A DNA stretch of 5,916 nucleotides, from the NCBI GenBank assembly GCA_903927685.1, contig CAIYOB010001644.1:1-5916 (forward strand). The letters run 5' to 3'. Shown piece by piece: positions 1 through 5,916 of this stretch. The position numbers and the translations under genes were made by a program. The stretch comes from an uncultured Planctomycetaceae bacterium. GTDB lineage: Bacteria; Planctomycetota; Planctomycetia; Pirellulales; Pirellulaceae. Positions within the stretch are counted from its first letter, which is position 1; the number at the start of each line of letters is the position of its first letter. The notes under the pieces were generated by a model that did not search any database, was not told where the DNA came from, and worked only from the letters and a program-made list of their open reading frames with translations.

Positions 1-603
1 GCGCTGTCGGTCCAGTTGGGCAATCCCCGTTACGACCCGCACGGAGACCCGATCCCAACCGCGGACGGCACGCTGCCCAGCCGCCGCGGTTTGCCGCTGT
101 CGTCGCTGAAGTCGGGCGCGGTCGCCCGGATCGTCCACGTCGAGGACGAGCCGCACGAAGTTTACGCCCAACTGGTCGCGGCTCGGCTGTCGCCCGGGGT
201 GACGGTTCGCGTGCTGGACAGCAGCGACGATCGGATCCGCGTCGAGGCCGATTGGCAGGAGCAGGTCCTGGCCCCGGTCGTCGCGGCCAATGTGGCGGTC
301 GAACCGTTGAGCGATGTGGTCGAGCGGGTTCTGCCCGACCGCCGCTTGTCGACCTTGGCGCTGGGCCAGCAGGCCACGGTGGTCGATCTGTCGCCGGCCT
401 GTCGCGGGCCGGAACGGCGGCGGCTGCTGGACTTGGGCGTGGTGCCGGGTACGGTCATCCGGGCCGAGTTGGCGAGCACGGGTGGCGACCCGATCGCCTA
501 TCGCATTCGCGGTGCGATGATCGCCTTGCGCAAGGCCCAGGCGGATCTGATTCACGTGAAGACGCAGGCGGATGCGGCGGAAGGCGAAAGGAGCGGAGCA
601 TGA
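1..603 (+). CDS. DtxR/MntR-family iron-dependent regulator with C-terminal FeoA-like domains (5' end outside window)
   Basis: The reading frame is open to the left edge, so this is the C-terminal 200 residues of a longer protein; the TTG at 16 lies inside the conserved sequence and is not the start. The first visible residues contain [14 protein letters not shown], matching the stretch that ends the metal-binding and dimerisation domain of DtxR-type regulators (SPFGNPIP in DtxR). Two SH3-like modules follow. The first, at visible residues about 32-103, resembles the DtxR C-terminal domain. The second, about 115-187, is a typical FeoA domain with [14 protein letters not shown] and an ending of [18 protein letters not shown]. 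The family senses Fe2+ or Mn2+ and represses uptake genes in the cytoplasm. Its stop overlaps the feoB start, so the two genes should be co-transcribed. No separate feoA is present between them; the fused domain may serve FeoB. The winged-helix DNA-binding part and the metal ligands before the PHGDPIP stretch cannot be inspected here. The family call is firm; the regulatory target is inferred. Confidence 0.88.
   Translation, partial: ALSVQLGNPRYDPHGDPIPTADGTLPSRRGLPLSSLKSGAVARIVHVEDEPHEVYAQLVAARLSPGVTVRVLDSSDDRIRVEADWQEQVLAPVVAANVAVEPLSDVVERVLPDRRLSTLALGQQATVVDLSPACRGPERRRLLDLGVVPGTVIRAELASTGGDPIAYRIRGAMIALRKAQADLIHVKTQADAAEGERSGA
587..593 (+). promoter_or_regulatory. Ribosome binding site of feoB
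   Basis: AAAGGAG sits six bases before the ATG at 600, inside the last codons of the regulator. It decides the feoB start: the same frame is open further upstream to about 252, but those residues are low-complexity G/A/R sequence with no FeoB similarity. The ATGA overlap plus a strong ribosome binding site suggests translational coupling. Confidence 0.8.
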
Positions 604-2837
604 GCGACACGTCTTCCCAGGATTCGCGTGCGCACAACCGCGTCCAACTGGTCCGCATGGGCGTCGACGTCGCCGACGCCGATTTCGTGGTCGCCTTGGC
701 GGGCAACCCCAACGTCGGCAAGAGCACGGTCTTCAATACTCTCACGGGGCTCCGCCAGCACACGGGAAACTGGCCCGGCAAGACGGTCACGCGGGCCGAA
801 GGCGGGTTCGTCTTCAACGGCCGCAGCTACAAGCTGGTCGATCTGCCGGGCACGTACTCGCTGTTGGCGACCAGCGTCGACGAAGAGGTGGCCCGCGACT
901 TCCTGCTGTTCGGCCGGCCCGACGTGACGGTCGTCGTGGTCGACGCCTGCCGCCTGGAGCGGAACCTGAACCTGGTGTTGCAGGTCCTGGAGATCACCGA
1001 CCGCGTGGTGGTCTGCCTGAATCTGATGGACGAGGCGCATCGGCGGGGGATCTTGGTGGATGCCACGACGCTGGCGGGCGAGTTAGGCGTGCCCGTCGCG
1101 CCCGCGGCGGCGCGGCAGAACGAAGGCATCGACGGTCTGTTGCGGCGACTGGATGCCGTCGCGACGGGTCAGTACACCTGCCAGCCCCGCCGGGCGGGGC
1201 TGGTCGGCGGTCCGCTGAAGCACGTGGTCGACGACTTGTCCCAGGCGGTGACCGCGGCCATGCCCGGCGTGCCCAATGCTCGCTGGGTCGCCTTGCGTTT
1301 GCTGGACAACGACGAGCGGATCGCGCAGGCCATCGCGACCGGCGAACTGGGCGATCTGTCGCAGGACAAGCTGGCCGAAGCCGACCAGGATGTCCGGGAG
1401 CGGCGGCGCGGTCCCGTCGGCGACGCGGCGGCCGGCGTCCTGGCCAAGGCCGAGCAGGCGCGGTGGCAGGTGGGCCCGGACTTCCACCAGTCGCTGGCCG
1501 AAGGCATTTATGTCCAGGCGGCCGCGATTGCGGATCGGGTCGTGCGGCGAGACGAGACCCGCCGCGGCGCGGACTGGGACCAGCGTCTGGACTCGCTGCT
1601 GACCAACCGCTGGACCGGTTATCCCGTCATGATCCTGATGTTGGCCTTTGTGCTATGGCTGACCGTCGCCGGCGCGAACGTGCCCTCGGCCATGCTGTCG
1701 GACCTGCTGCTGGGGACCGTCCGGCCCTGGCTCAAGTCGGCTGCGGCCGCGATCGGCATGCCGTGGTGGCTGGACGGTTTCCTGATCGACGGCGTGTATC
1801 TGGCCACCGCCTGGGTGATCAGCGTGATGCTCCCGCCGATGGCGGTTTTCTTTCCCCTGTTCACGATGCTGGAGGACTTCGGCTACCTGCCGCGAGTCGC
1901 CTTCAATTTGGACCGCACGTTCCACCGCTGCGGCGCGCACGGCAAGCAGGCGCTGACCATGTGCATGGGCTTTGGTTGCAACGCCGCCGGAGTCGTGGCC
2001 ACGCGAATCATCGACAGTCCCCGCGAGCGACTGATCGCGATCGTGACGAACAACTTTTCGCTGTGCAACGGCCGCTGGCCCACCCAGATCCTGATCGCCA
2101 CGGTCTTCCTGGGCGCGCTCGTGCCGCCGTACTTGTCCGGCGCTGTGGCGGCCGCGGCTGTTGTCGGGATCACCTTGCTGGGCGTGGCCTGCATGTTCCT
2201 GTCCGCCTGGGTGCTGTCCCGGACCGTGCTGCGAGGCGAGCCGTCGTCGTTCCACCTGGAGTTGCCGCCCTACCGTCCGCCGCGCGTGCTGCAGACGCTG
2301 TACACGTCGCTGATCGATCGCACGATCTTCGTGCTGTGGCGAGCCGTGTTGTTTGCCCTGCCGGCGGGAGCTGTCATCTGGCTGGTCGCCAATGTCCAGA
2401 TCGGATCCTGGTCGATCGCCGAATGGGGCATCCATGTCCTGCATCCCATCGGCGTGTTGATCGGGTTGAACGGAGTCATCCTGCTGGCGTACGTGATTGC
2501 GATCCCGGCCAACGAAATCGTGATTCCCACGGTCCTGATGCTGACCGCGCTGGCCGCCGGATTGGATGTCGGCGAGGGGCGCGGCGTGATGTTCGAGGCC
2601 GGTTCGGCCGATGCGACGGCCAGTATCCTGCAGGCCGGCGGGTGGACCGTGCTGACCGGACTGAACCTGATGCTGTTCAGCCTGTTGCACAATCCGTGCT
2701 CGACGACGATCTACACGATCTGGAAAGAGACGGCCAGTGCGAAATGGACCCTGCTGGCGACGCTGCTGCCCTTGCTGATGGGCTTCACCGTCTGCTTCGT
2801 CGTCGCCCAAGTCTGGCGGTTGGTTCTGGGTGGGTAG
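600..2837 (+). CDS. feoB: Ferrous iron transporter FeoB
   Basis: FeoB is the inner-membrane Fe2+ uptake protein with a cytoplasmic GTP-binding domain. The 745 residues match the usual family length. The G motifs are G1 GNPNVGKST (35-43), the G2 Thr in GNWPGKTV (T62), G3 DLPG (81-84), G4 NLMD (141-144) and a G5-like AARQNEG (170-176). A helical spacer runs to about 335. The membrane part opens at RWTGYP (G340). Hydrophobic segments lie near 340-360, 399-428, 497-540, 576-598, 611-637, 682-696 and 716-742. The first Gate motif is [20 protein letters not shown] with Cys460, followed by [12 protein letters not shown] with Cys489. The second contains NEIVIP (N638, E639). HNPCSTT (Cys700) precedes the last helix. 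This CNAAG/CNGR form differs from the CNVPA/CGAR form of E. coli but is familiar in other bacteria. There is no cytoplasmic Cys-rich tail and no feoC follows. It lies directly after the DtxR-FeoA gene, so iron control is expected. It appears intact. Confidence 0.97.
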   Translation: MSDTSSQDSRAHNRVQLVRMGVDVADADFVVALAGNPNVGKSTVFNTLTGLRQHTGNWPGKTVTRAEGGFVFNGRSYKLVDLPGTYSLLATSVDEEVARDFLLFGRPDVTVVVVDACRLERNLNLVLQVLEITDRVVVCLNLMDEAHRRGILVDATTLAGELGVPVAPAAARQNEGIDGLLRRLDAVATGQYTCQPRRAGLVGGPLKHVVDDLSQAVTAAMPGVPNARWVALRLLDNDERIAQAIATGELGDLSQDKLAEADQDVRERRRGPVGDAAAGVLAKAEQARWQVGPDFHQSLAEGIYVQAAAIADRVVRRDETRRGADWDQRLDSLLTNRWTGYPVMILMLAFVLWLTVAGANVPSAMLSDLLLGTVRPWLKSAAAAIGMPWWLDGFLIDGVYLATAWVISVMLPPMAVFFPLFTMLEDFGYLPRVAFNLDRTFHRCGAHGKQALTMCMGFGCNAAGVVATRIIDSPRERLIAIVTNNFSLCNGRWPTQILIATVFLGALVPPYLSGAVAAAAVVGITLLGVACMFLSAWVLSRTVLRGEPSSFHLELPPYRPPRVLQTLYTSLIDRTIFVLWRAVLFALPAGAVIWLVANVQIGSWSIAEWGIHVLHPIGVLIGLNGVILLAYVIAIPANEIVIPTVLMLTALAAGLDVGEGRGVMFEAGSADATASILQAGGWTVLTGLNLMLFSLLHNPCSTTIYTIWKETASAKWTLLATLLPLLMGFTVCFVVAQVWRLVLGG

Positions 2838-2841
2838 CCCA

Positions 2842-2868
2842 CGGGGACTGCGGATTTCGCAGCACCCG
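2842..2868. other. Hairpin just after the feoB stop
   Basis: CTGCG (2848-2852) and CGCAG (2858-2862) form a perfect 5-bp stem around GATTT. It can be extended across a 2x2 internal loop by CGGG (2842-2845) pairing with CCCG (2865-2868). A second small stem, GTGGG/CCCAC (2830-2834 with 2838-2842), brackets the stop codon itself. No T-run follows, so a role in termination or mRNA 3'-end stability is only inferred. Confidence 0.35.
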
Positions 2869-2873
2869 CCTTG

Positions 2874-2890
2874 GTCCGTCTGGCAGCGTC
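2874..2890 (+). repeat. 17-bp imperfect direct repeat, copy 1
   Basis: GTCCGTCTGGCAGCGTC here matches GTCTGTCTGGCAGCGTC at 2990-3006 with one mismatch. The copies start 116 bp apart in the same gap and in the same orientation. Their flanks are not alike. The meaning is unknown. Confidence 0.6.
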
Positions 2891-2892
2891 AA

Positions 2893-2911
2893 TCGCCCGG
2901 CTGTCGGGCGA
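2893..2911. terminator. GC-rich hairpin, possible bidirectional terminator
   Basis: TCGCCCG (2893-2899) and CGGGCGA (2905-2911) form a perfect 7-bp stem with a 5-base loop, 56 bases after the feoB stop. The position between two convergent genes suits a terminator serving both strands. No T-run follows on either strand, so it lacks the classical intrinsic signal. It is the strongest stem seen in this gap. Confidence 0.45.
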
Positions 2912-2989
2912 CATCGTCGATAGTCTCCAACAGCGCGTCCGAAGCCGGGGCCTGCGTCGCTGCATTCGCGGCTTGGTTTTCCTCCCGCA

Positions 2990-3006
2990 GTCTGTCTGGC
3001 AGCGTC
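2990..3006 (+). repeat. 17-bp imperfect direct repeat, copy 2
   Basis: This is the second copy of the 16-of-17 match with 2874-2890. It lies 53 bp beyond the 3' end of the leucine-rich protein gene, whereas copy 1 lies close to the feoB 3' end. Confidence 0.6.
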
Positions 3007-3059
3007 TTTCGACGCACCCGATCGACACCCTTCAGCCCCGCCCTCGTCGCTTCGTGCGG

Positions 3060-4790
3060 TCAGTAGCTGATCTCCCACTGCCGTTCGGCCAGGACGGCGC
3101 GGTCCTTGTCGCTGGCAGTGGTGCCCCGGTTGGGCGACCAGATGCACCCGCGCCGGACGCCCGTGGCGACGGCGTCGGCGAACACGCGGTCGCTGGCCGC
3201 TGGCGTCAGGGCCGTGCCCCACAGATGATACTCGCGGATCATGGTCGTAGCCGTGCGGCTCAGCCGGGTCAGGCCGGTTTCGTTGTAGGCGTACAGCACC
3301 TCCAACCGCGGAGCTTTGTCGAGCCCGCCGATGGCGATCAAATGGCCTTGGCCCCCGCCGTCCGCGGCCCCGAAGCGAGTCAGGCCCGAACCATTGGAGA
3401 CCAGCAGATATCCGGCATGTTCGCCCGCGCCGAGTCCGGACTTGTACACGGTCTCGCCCGGGACGGCCGGCGAACTCGTGCCGTCCGACCAAAACCATGT
3501 GGCGGTGGCCGATCCCGCCAAGTCGCAGCGCAGGCGGGTAGCGTCCCCGCGAGTGAGGAAGTCGATGCGGAGCTGGCCCGTGTCCGGCGGAGGCGGCGGC
3601 TGGCGGGTCAGGCTCTCGGCCACGATCGTCCAGCCCTTGGCGGCGAGGCGTCCCGCGGCGGCCTGGCCCGCCGGACCCGGCGGGGCGTTGCCGCGCAGAT
3701 CGACCTTCAGCGGCACATGCGGACCGCTGTCCGCCCGGTCTCGGCCGAGGCGGTCGAGCGTCGTCAGCAGGCCGTCCACCTGGGCCGCATCGAGCCGGTT
3801 GTTCTCCAGCGCCAACTCGGTGATCTGGACACAATCTGCGATATTGATCCGCGACAGCCGGTTGCCGCGGAAGCTGACCGTGCCCGTCGCGGCCGCGTTC
3901 CGCAGGGACCCGGACAAGTCCAACGACGTGTAGTGGTTGCCGTCCGCCAGCAGGGCCACACCCTGGCTGGGACTCGAGGCCGGCAGCCGCAGGGTCCCGG
4001 CCTGATTGTCGTTCCACACGAAGAACTCGGACAGGTTGGGGAACTGAGTCAGGTCCGCGAAGAGCGCCTGGTCAGTCAATTGCGGGTTGTCTCGGACGCA
4101 GATGTGCCAGACCTGGCGGCCAGTGCGGCCGAACTCGATGCTGGGATAGCGGTTCTGGGCGCCGCGCAGATCTTCCAGGGCAGGGCTCTGTGACAGGTCG
4201 AGCGACTCCAGATCGCAATCCTCGAAGCAGGCCCGCTTCAGCTGGGGCGTATTCGCGAGGTTCACCCGCACCAGCGTTGAGGAGAGAAAACACTCGATGG
4301 TGTTCAACTTGACGAAGTTGCTGAAGTCCAGCGACGTAAGCCGATTGTAGGAGGAACACCATTGCTCGAGGGTCGGTGCGACGAGCGTCAGGCCCGTGAC
4401 GGCGGACACCTGCTGATCGGGGACTCGCTCGATCTCGCCGCTCCCGCCGTCGCCCGCGTCGTATCCGAGATTGATCCGCCGAATGGCGCTCCACGGCTGC
4501 ACTCGCAGCGCATGCCTGCGCCTGCCGACGGCACCGAAGTCCTTGTGCGGCGTGGCGGAGCTGCTCGTGGTGCCGTCCGACCAGGTCCACAGGATGGTTG
4601 CCCGGCCCTGGACGACAAGCACCGGGGCAAAGGCTGCCCCTTCCGTCGTGAAGGTCATTCCCCGCTCAGCCCCTGCGGTCTCCGCGGCCTGTGCCGACTC
4701 GCTGCCGGCCTGCAGCGGCAGGAGTCCGGCAAGCAGGATGACGAACAGCCGGTCAAGAGGGTTGGCGGGTCGGCGGGTTCGGGAATTCAT
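3060..4790 (-). CDS. Secreted leucine-rich repeat protein with duplicated WSDGT domain
   Basis: I do not recognise a named family for this 576-residue protein. The ATG at 4790 is chosen because it starts a clear Sec signal peptide: RTRR, then a hydrophobic core at about 15-27 and an AQA|A cleavage site near 35. A GTG at 4928 would bury that signal 46 residues in. Residues 45-115 hold a beta-rich, PKD-like segment with WTWSDGTTSS (68-77). Leucine-rich repeats of about 21 residues follow: LTSLDFSNF (from 151), LVRVNLANT (173) and LESLDLSQS (194). Further repeat-like stretches lie at 286-335. A cap at about 334-391 ends in KGWTIV. After five prolines (398-402) the layout restarts with WFWSDGTSS (432-440), a short repeat region (about 486-527) and an ending of ERQWEISY. 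The protein is probably exported, and a surface or periplasmic binding role is inferred from the repeats. It has no visible lipobox, PEP-CTERM or membrane anchor. It is convergent with feoB and separate from pyrC by 594 bp. Confidence 0.85.
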   Translation of the reverse strand: MNSRTRRPANPLDRLFVILLAGLLPLQAGSESAQAAETAGAERGMTFTTEGAAFAPVLVVQGRATILWTWSDGTTSSSATPHKDFGAVGRRRHALRVQPWSAIRRINLGYDAGDGGSGEIERVPDQQVSAVTGLTLVAPTLEQWCSSYNRLTSLDFSNFVKLNTIECFLSSTLVRVNLANTPQLKRACFEDCDLESLDLSQSPALEDLRGAQNRYPSIEFGRTGRQVWHICVRDNPQLTDQALFADLTQFPNLSEFFVWNDNQAGTLRLPASSPSQGVALLADGNHYTSLDLSGSLRNAAATGTVSFRGNRLSRINIADCVQITELALENNRLDAAQVDGLLTTLDRLGRDRADSGPHVPLKVDLRGNAPPGPAGQAAAGRLAAKGWTIVAESLTRQPPPPPDTGQLRIDFLTRGDATRLRCDLAGSATATWFWSDGTSSPAVPGETVYKSGLGAGEHAGYLLVSNGSGLTRFGAADGGGQGHLIAIGGLDKAPRLEVLYAYNETGLTRLSRTATTMIREYHLWGTALTPAASDRVFADAVATGVRRGCIWSPNRGTTASDKDRAVLAERQWEISY

Positions 4791-4796
4791 CACGGA

Positions 4797-4801
4797 CTCT
4801 C
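4797..4801 (-). promoter_or_regulatory. Weak ribosome binding site of the leucine-rich protein gene
   Basis: On the minus strand GAGAG lies six bases before the ATG at 4790. It is a partial Shine-Dalgarno match at suitable spacing, and it supports this start over the upstream GTG. Confidence 0.45.
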
Positions 4802-4931
4802 GGTTTGACTCGGTGACCCAGGCGGCTCGCCATCCCAAGCGCGGAGCTACAAGGGGAAGTTCTCCAGGACGCTCCTGCGACGCCTCGCGGATCGGCATCT
4901 GGCTGACCCCGCAGCGGCGCAGCAGCACGAT

Positions 4932-4937
4932 ATTGTA
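4932..4937 (-). promoter_or_regulatory. Possible -10 element for the leucine-rich protein gene
   Basis: TACAAT on the minus strand differs from TATAAT at one base. At 17 bp spacing the -35 position (4955-4960) reads ACCCTG, a poor match. This would fit a promoter that needs an activator bound at the upstream repeats. Transcription would start near 4925. Confidence 0.35.
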
Positions 4938-4967
4938 ACCTCAAAAGCGACAGACAGGGTGCCTCTT

Positions 4968-4985
4968 GTGACACTCTTGTGACAG
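4968..4985 (-). promoter_or_regulatory. Pho-box-like direct repeats (response regulator site)
   Basis: Reading the minus strand, CTGTCAC (4985-4979), AAGA, then GTGTCAC (4974-4968), followed again by AAGA, gives two 7-bp direct repeats separated by 4 bp. This is the layout of the enterobacterial Pho box (two CTGTCAT-like units with a 4-bp spacer) and of OmpR/PhoB-type sites in general. It lies about 180 bp upstream of the leucine-rich protein start and points toward it. The -10-like TACAAT begins 30 bases downstream, farther than in classical Pho promoters where the box replaces the -35. The repeat is directly seen; the binding protein is inferred. Confidence 0.45.
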
Positions 4986-5244
4986 GCGTGTGTCGGGCGC
5001 GAATCTGAATCGCCTTGGGCAGTCATCGGCGGGAGAGTCACGTCCCCAGGGCCGCCGTGGTGGTCTCTACAGCTCCGAGCTGTTCGATGTCCACGACCAC
5101 GACGCAGCGATCGGCGCGACCACCCGGGGCAGCGCCAACGACGGGGCTACCGACCGAGCTGCCGATGTCACGCTCGGCAACGCGGGGATCCTGGTCATCG
5201 CGGGCCCCGTCAGCGCCTGGTCGACAGGCGGGCTTCCGTCCAGA

Positions 5245-5260
5245 ACCGCTGACAGGCGGT
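5245..5260. other. Small hairpin downstream of pyrC
   Basis: ACCGC (5245-5249) and GCGGT (5256-5260) form a perfect 5-bp stem with a 6-base loop, about 125 bases beyond the pyrC stop. It has no T-run. A terminator role is possible, but a stem this short can occur by chance in GC-rich DNA. Confidence 0.25.
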
Positions 5261-5384
5261 GCGTTCCTCGACCGGGCTGAACAGACGCGGCTCCCTGGAG
5301 AATCACTTGTCCATCCCGCGGCCTCTGTCCACTCTTGCACGCGCCCCCAGCCACCCCGGTGCGGCCCCCCAGGTACCGGCAAGG

Positions 5385-5916
5385 TCACGGCATGGTCGCC
5401 CAATACCCGCCGCGGGCGTGATCGTACTGGGCTTCGCGCCCGCAGCGTGACTCGTCGAACATCCCGTCGCGAAATACTTCGTGGCCCATGACCCACGTCC
5501 GCACCGGCCAGCCTTGCAGCGTCTGGCCGTGCCAGGGACTCCAGCCGCACTTGGTCTGCTGCGTCTCGTTACGGATCTCGGCGGTCTTTTGCAGGTCGAC
5601 CAGCACCAGGTCGGCGTCATGGCCCACGGCAATCCGGCCTTTGCCGACCAGGTCCCAGACCCGCGCCGGCGCGTCGCACATCCAGTGGACGACCTGCTCG
5701 ATGCGGCAACGGCCCCGGGCGACCTGGTTCAGCATCAGGGCCAGCGAGTTCTCTACCGCGGGAATGCCGGACGGGGACTGCGGGTAGGGGCGTTGCTTCT
5801 CCTCCAGCGTGTGCGGGGCGTGATCCGTGGCGACGACTTGTACCCGCCCTTCCAGCAGGGACTGCCACAACTGGCCGCAATCGGTTTGGGTCTTGAGCGA
5901 CGGGTTCATCTGCACC
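5385..5916 (-). CDS. pyrC: Dihydroorotase, C-terminal part (5' end outside window)
   Basis: This enzyme makes dihydroorotate from carbamoyl-aspartate in cytoplasmic pyrimidine synthesis. About 176 C-terminal residues are visible, and the frame stays open at the right edge. The visible fragment begins with [10 protein letters not shown], matching the substrate-contacting NPPLR region of class I enzymes. Next comes [14 protein letters not shown], whose Asp (visible residue 31) is the expected catalytic base and metal ligand and whose second His (35) contacts substrate. Then [14 protein letters not shown] corresponds to the conserved substrate loop. [19 protein letters not shown] and [20 protein letters not shown] are the usual end of the composite beta-domain. 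The N-terminal metal-binding HxH region lies outside the window. The final 25 or so residues after the [10 protein letters not shown] stretch are a variable tail. No other pyrimidine gene is visible; the next gene on the same strand is 594 bp away and unrelated. Confidence 0.95.
   Translation of the reverse strand, partial: VQMNPSLKTQTDCGQLWQSLLEGRVQVVATDHAPHTLEEKQRPYPQSPSGIPAVENSLALMLNQVARGRCRIEQVVHWMCDAPARVWDLVGKGRIAVGHDADLVLVDLQKTAEIRNETQQTKCGWSPWHGQTLQGWPVRTWVMGHEVFRDGMFDESRCGREAQYDHARGGYWATMP

Larger units (their letters stand above)
2838..3059. other. Convergent intergenic region between feoB and the leucine-rich protein gene
   Basis: These 222 bases separate the 3' ends of two convergent genes. 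I see no supported gene. The reading frames that cross it have no ribosome binding site and run antisense into neighbours. It holds two or three hairpins near the feoB stop and a 17-bp imperfect direct repeat, listed separately. Confidence 0.6.
4791..5384. other. Intergenic region between pyrC and the leucine-rich protein gene
   Basis: These 594 bases have no supported gene. From right to left, 5245-5260 holds a small hairpin (ACCGC/GCGGT, loop TGACAG) downstream of pyrC. Bases 5041-5220 have coding-like composition in one plus-strand frame but no start or ribosome binding site (see findings). Bases 4963-4985 hold the Pho-box-like repeats. Bases 4791-4931 would be a leader of about 135 bases if transcription starts after the -10 element. 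The octamer GACAGGCG occurs three times (4981, 5223, 5251). No tRNA or riboswitch was recognised. Confidence 0.55.

Noticed and set aside
252..599. An N-terminal extension of FeoB by 116 residues.
   Set aside because: It overlaps the regulator in another frame, is low-complexity, and lacks FeoB similarity. The ATG at 600 has a good ribosome binding site.
16..603. A complete small FeoA-like gene starting at the TTG at 16.
   Set aside because: The frame is open to the left edge, and the TTG falls within the conserved DtxR-type [14 protein letters not shown] stretch, so the gene starts outside the window.
1653..2810. A 385-codon minus-strand reading frame.
   Set aside because: It is antisense to the conserved membrane part of feoB. 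Its translation is rich in Gln, His, Arg and Asp without domains, as expected for a GC-rich shadow.
2785..4017. A 410-codon minus-strand reading frame in another phase.
   Set aside because: It overlaps the leucine-rich gene and the feoB end, and its translation is Gly/Arg/Pro-rich with no motif. The competing frame has a signal peptide and repeats.
2871..4193. A 440-codon plus-strand reading frame.
   Set aside because: It is antisense to the leucine-rich protein, lacks a ribosome binding site, and its translation is Arg/Gln-rich without recognisable motifs.
4791..4928. A GTG start at 4928 for the leucine-rich protein.
   Set aside because: It would place 46 unremarkable residues before the signal peptide, and it lies within a few bases of the -10-like element, too close to the likely transcription start.
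5356..5379. CCGGT/ACCGG as a pyrC terminator.
   Set aside because: The stem is only 5 bp with a loop of about 14 bases and no T-run, which is too weak to list.
5038..5550. A 170-codon minus-strand reading frame across the pyrC end and the gap.
   Set aside because: Its first half overlaps pyrC in a different frame. The rest has third-position G+C below first-position G+C and no start signal.

Overview
The window is GC-rich bacterial chromosome. Three sequence features fit a Planctomycetota genome, probably Pirellulales: a DtxR-type regulator fused to FeoA-like domains directly before feoB, a class I dihydroorotase with an [12 protein letters not shown] motif, and a secreted leucine-rich protein carrying WSDGT motifs. 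The assignment rests on recognition of these families, not on a search, and is tentative.

Layout: (1) 1-603 (+) is the C-terminal part of a metal-dependent DtxR/MntR-family regulator with two FeoA/SH3-like domains; its DNA-binding domain lies left of the window. (2) 600-2837 (+) is a complete feoB, joined to the regulator by an ATGA overlap. (3) 2838-3059 is a convergent gap with hairpins and a 17-bp imperfect direct repeat. (4) 3060-4790 (-) encodes a 576-residue exported protein that looks like two unequal copies of a 'WSDGT domain + leucine-rich repeats + cap' module, split by a proline linker. (5) 4791-5384 is a 594-bp gap holding the upstream region of that gene, including two 7-bp direct repeats with an 11-bp period that resemble a Pho box, and a stretch of about 180 bp with coding-like base composition but no convincing gene. 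(6) 5385-5916 (-) is the 3' part of pyrC (dihydroorotase), which continues past the right edge.

How the genes work together: the first two form an iron (Fe2+) sensing and uptake unit in which the sensor carries the FeoA-like domain that is usually a free small partner of FeoB. The leucine-rich protein gene is convergent with this operon and appears to be a separate transcription unit, possibly controlled by a PhoB/OmpR-type response regulator. pyrC (pyrimidine synthesis) is unrelated housekeeping DNA. I found no mobile element, CRISPR array, rRNA or tRNA. I see no clear undescribed system; the best leads are the duplicated secreted protein with its Pho-box-like upstream site, and the regulator-FeoA fusion.
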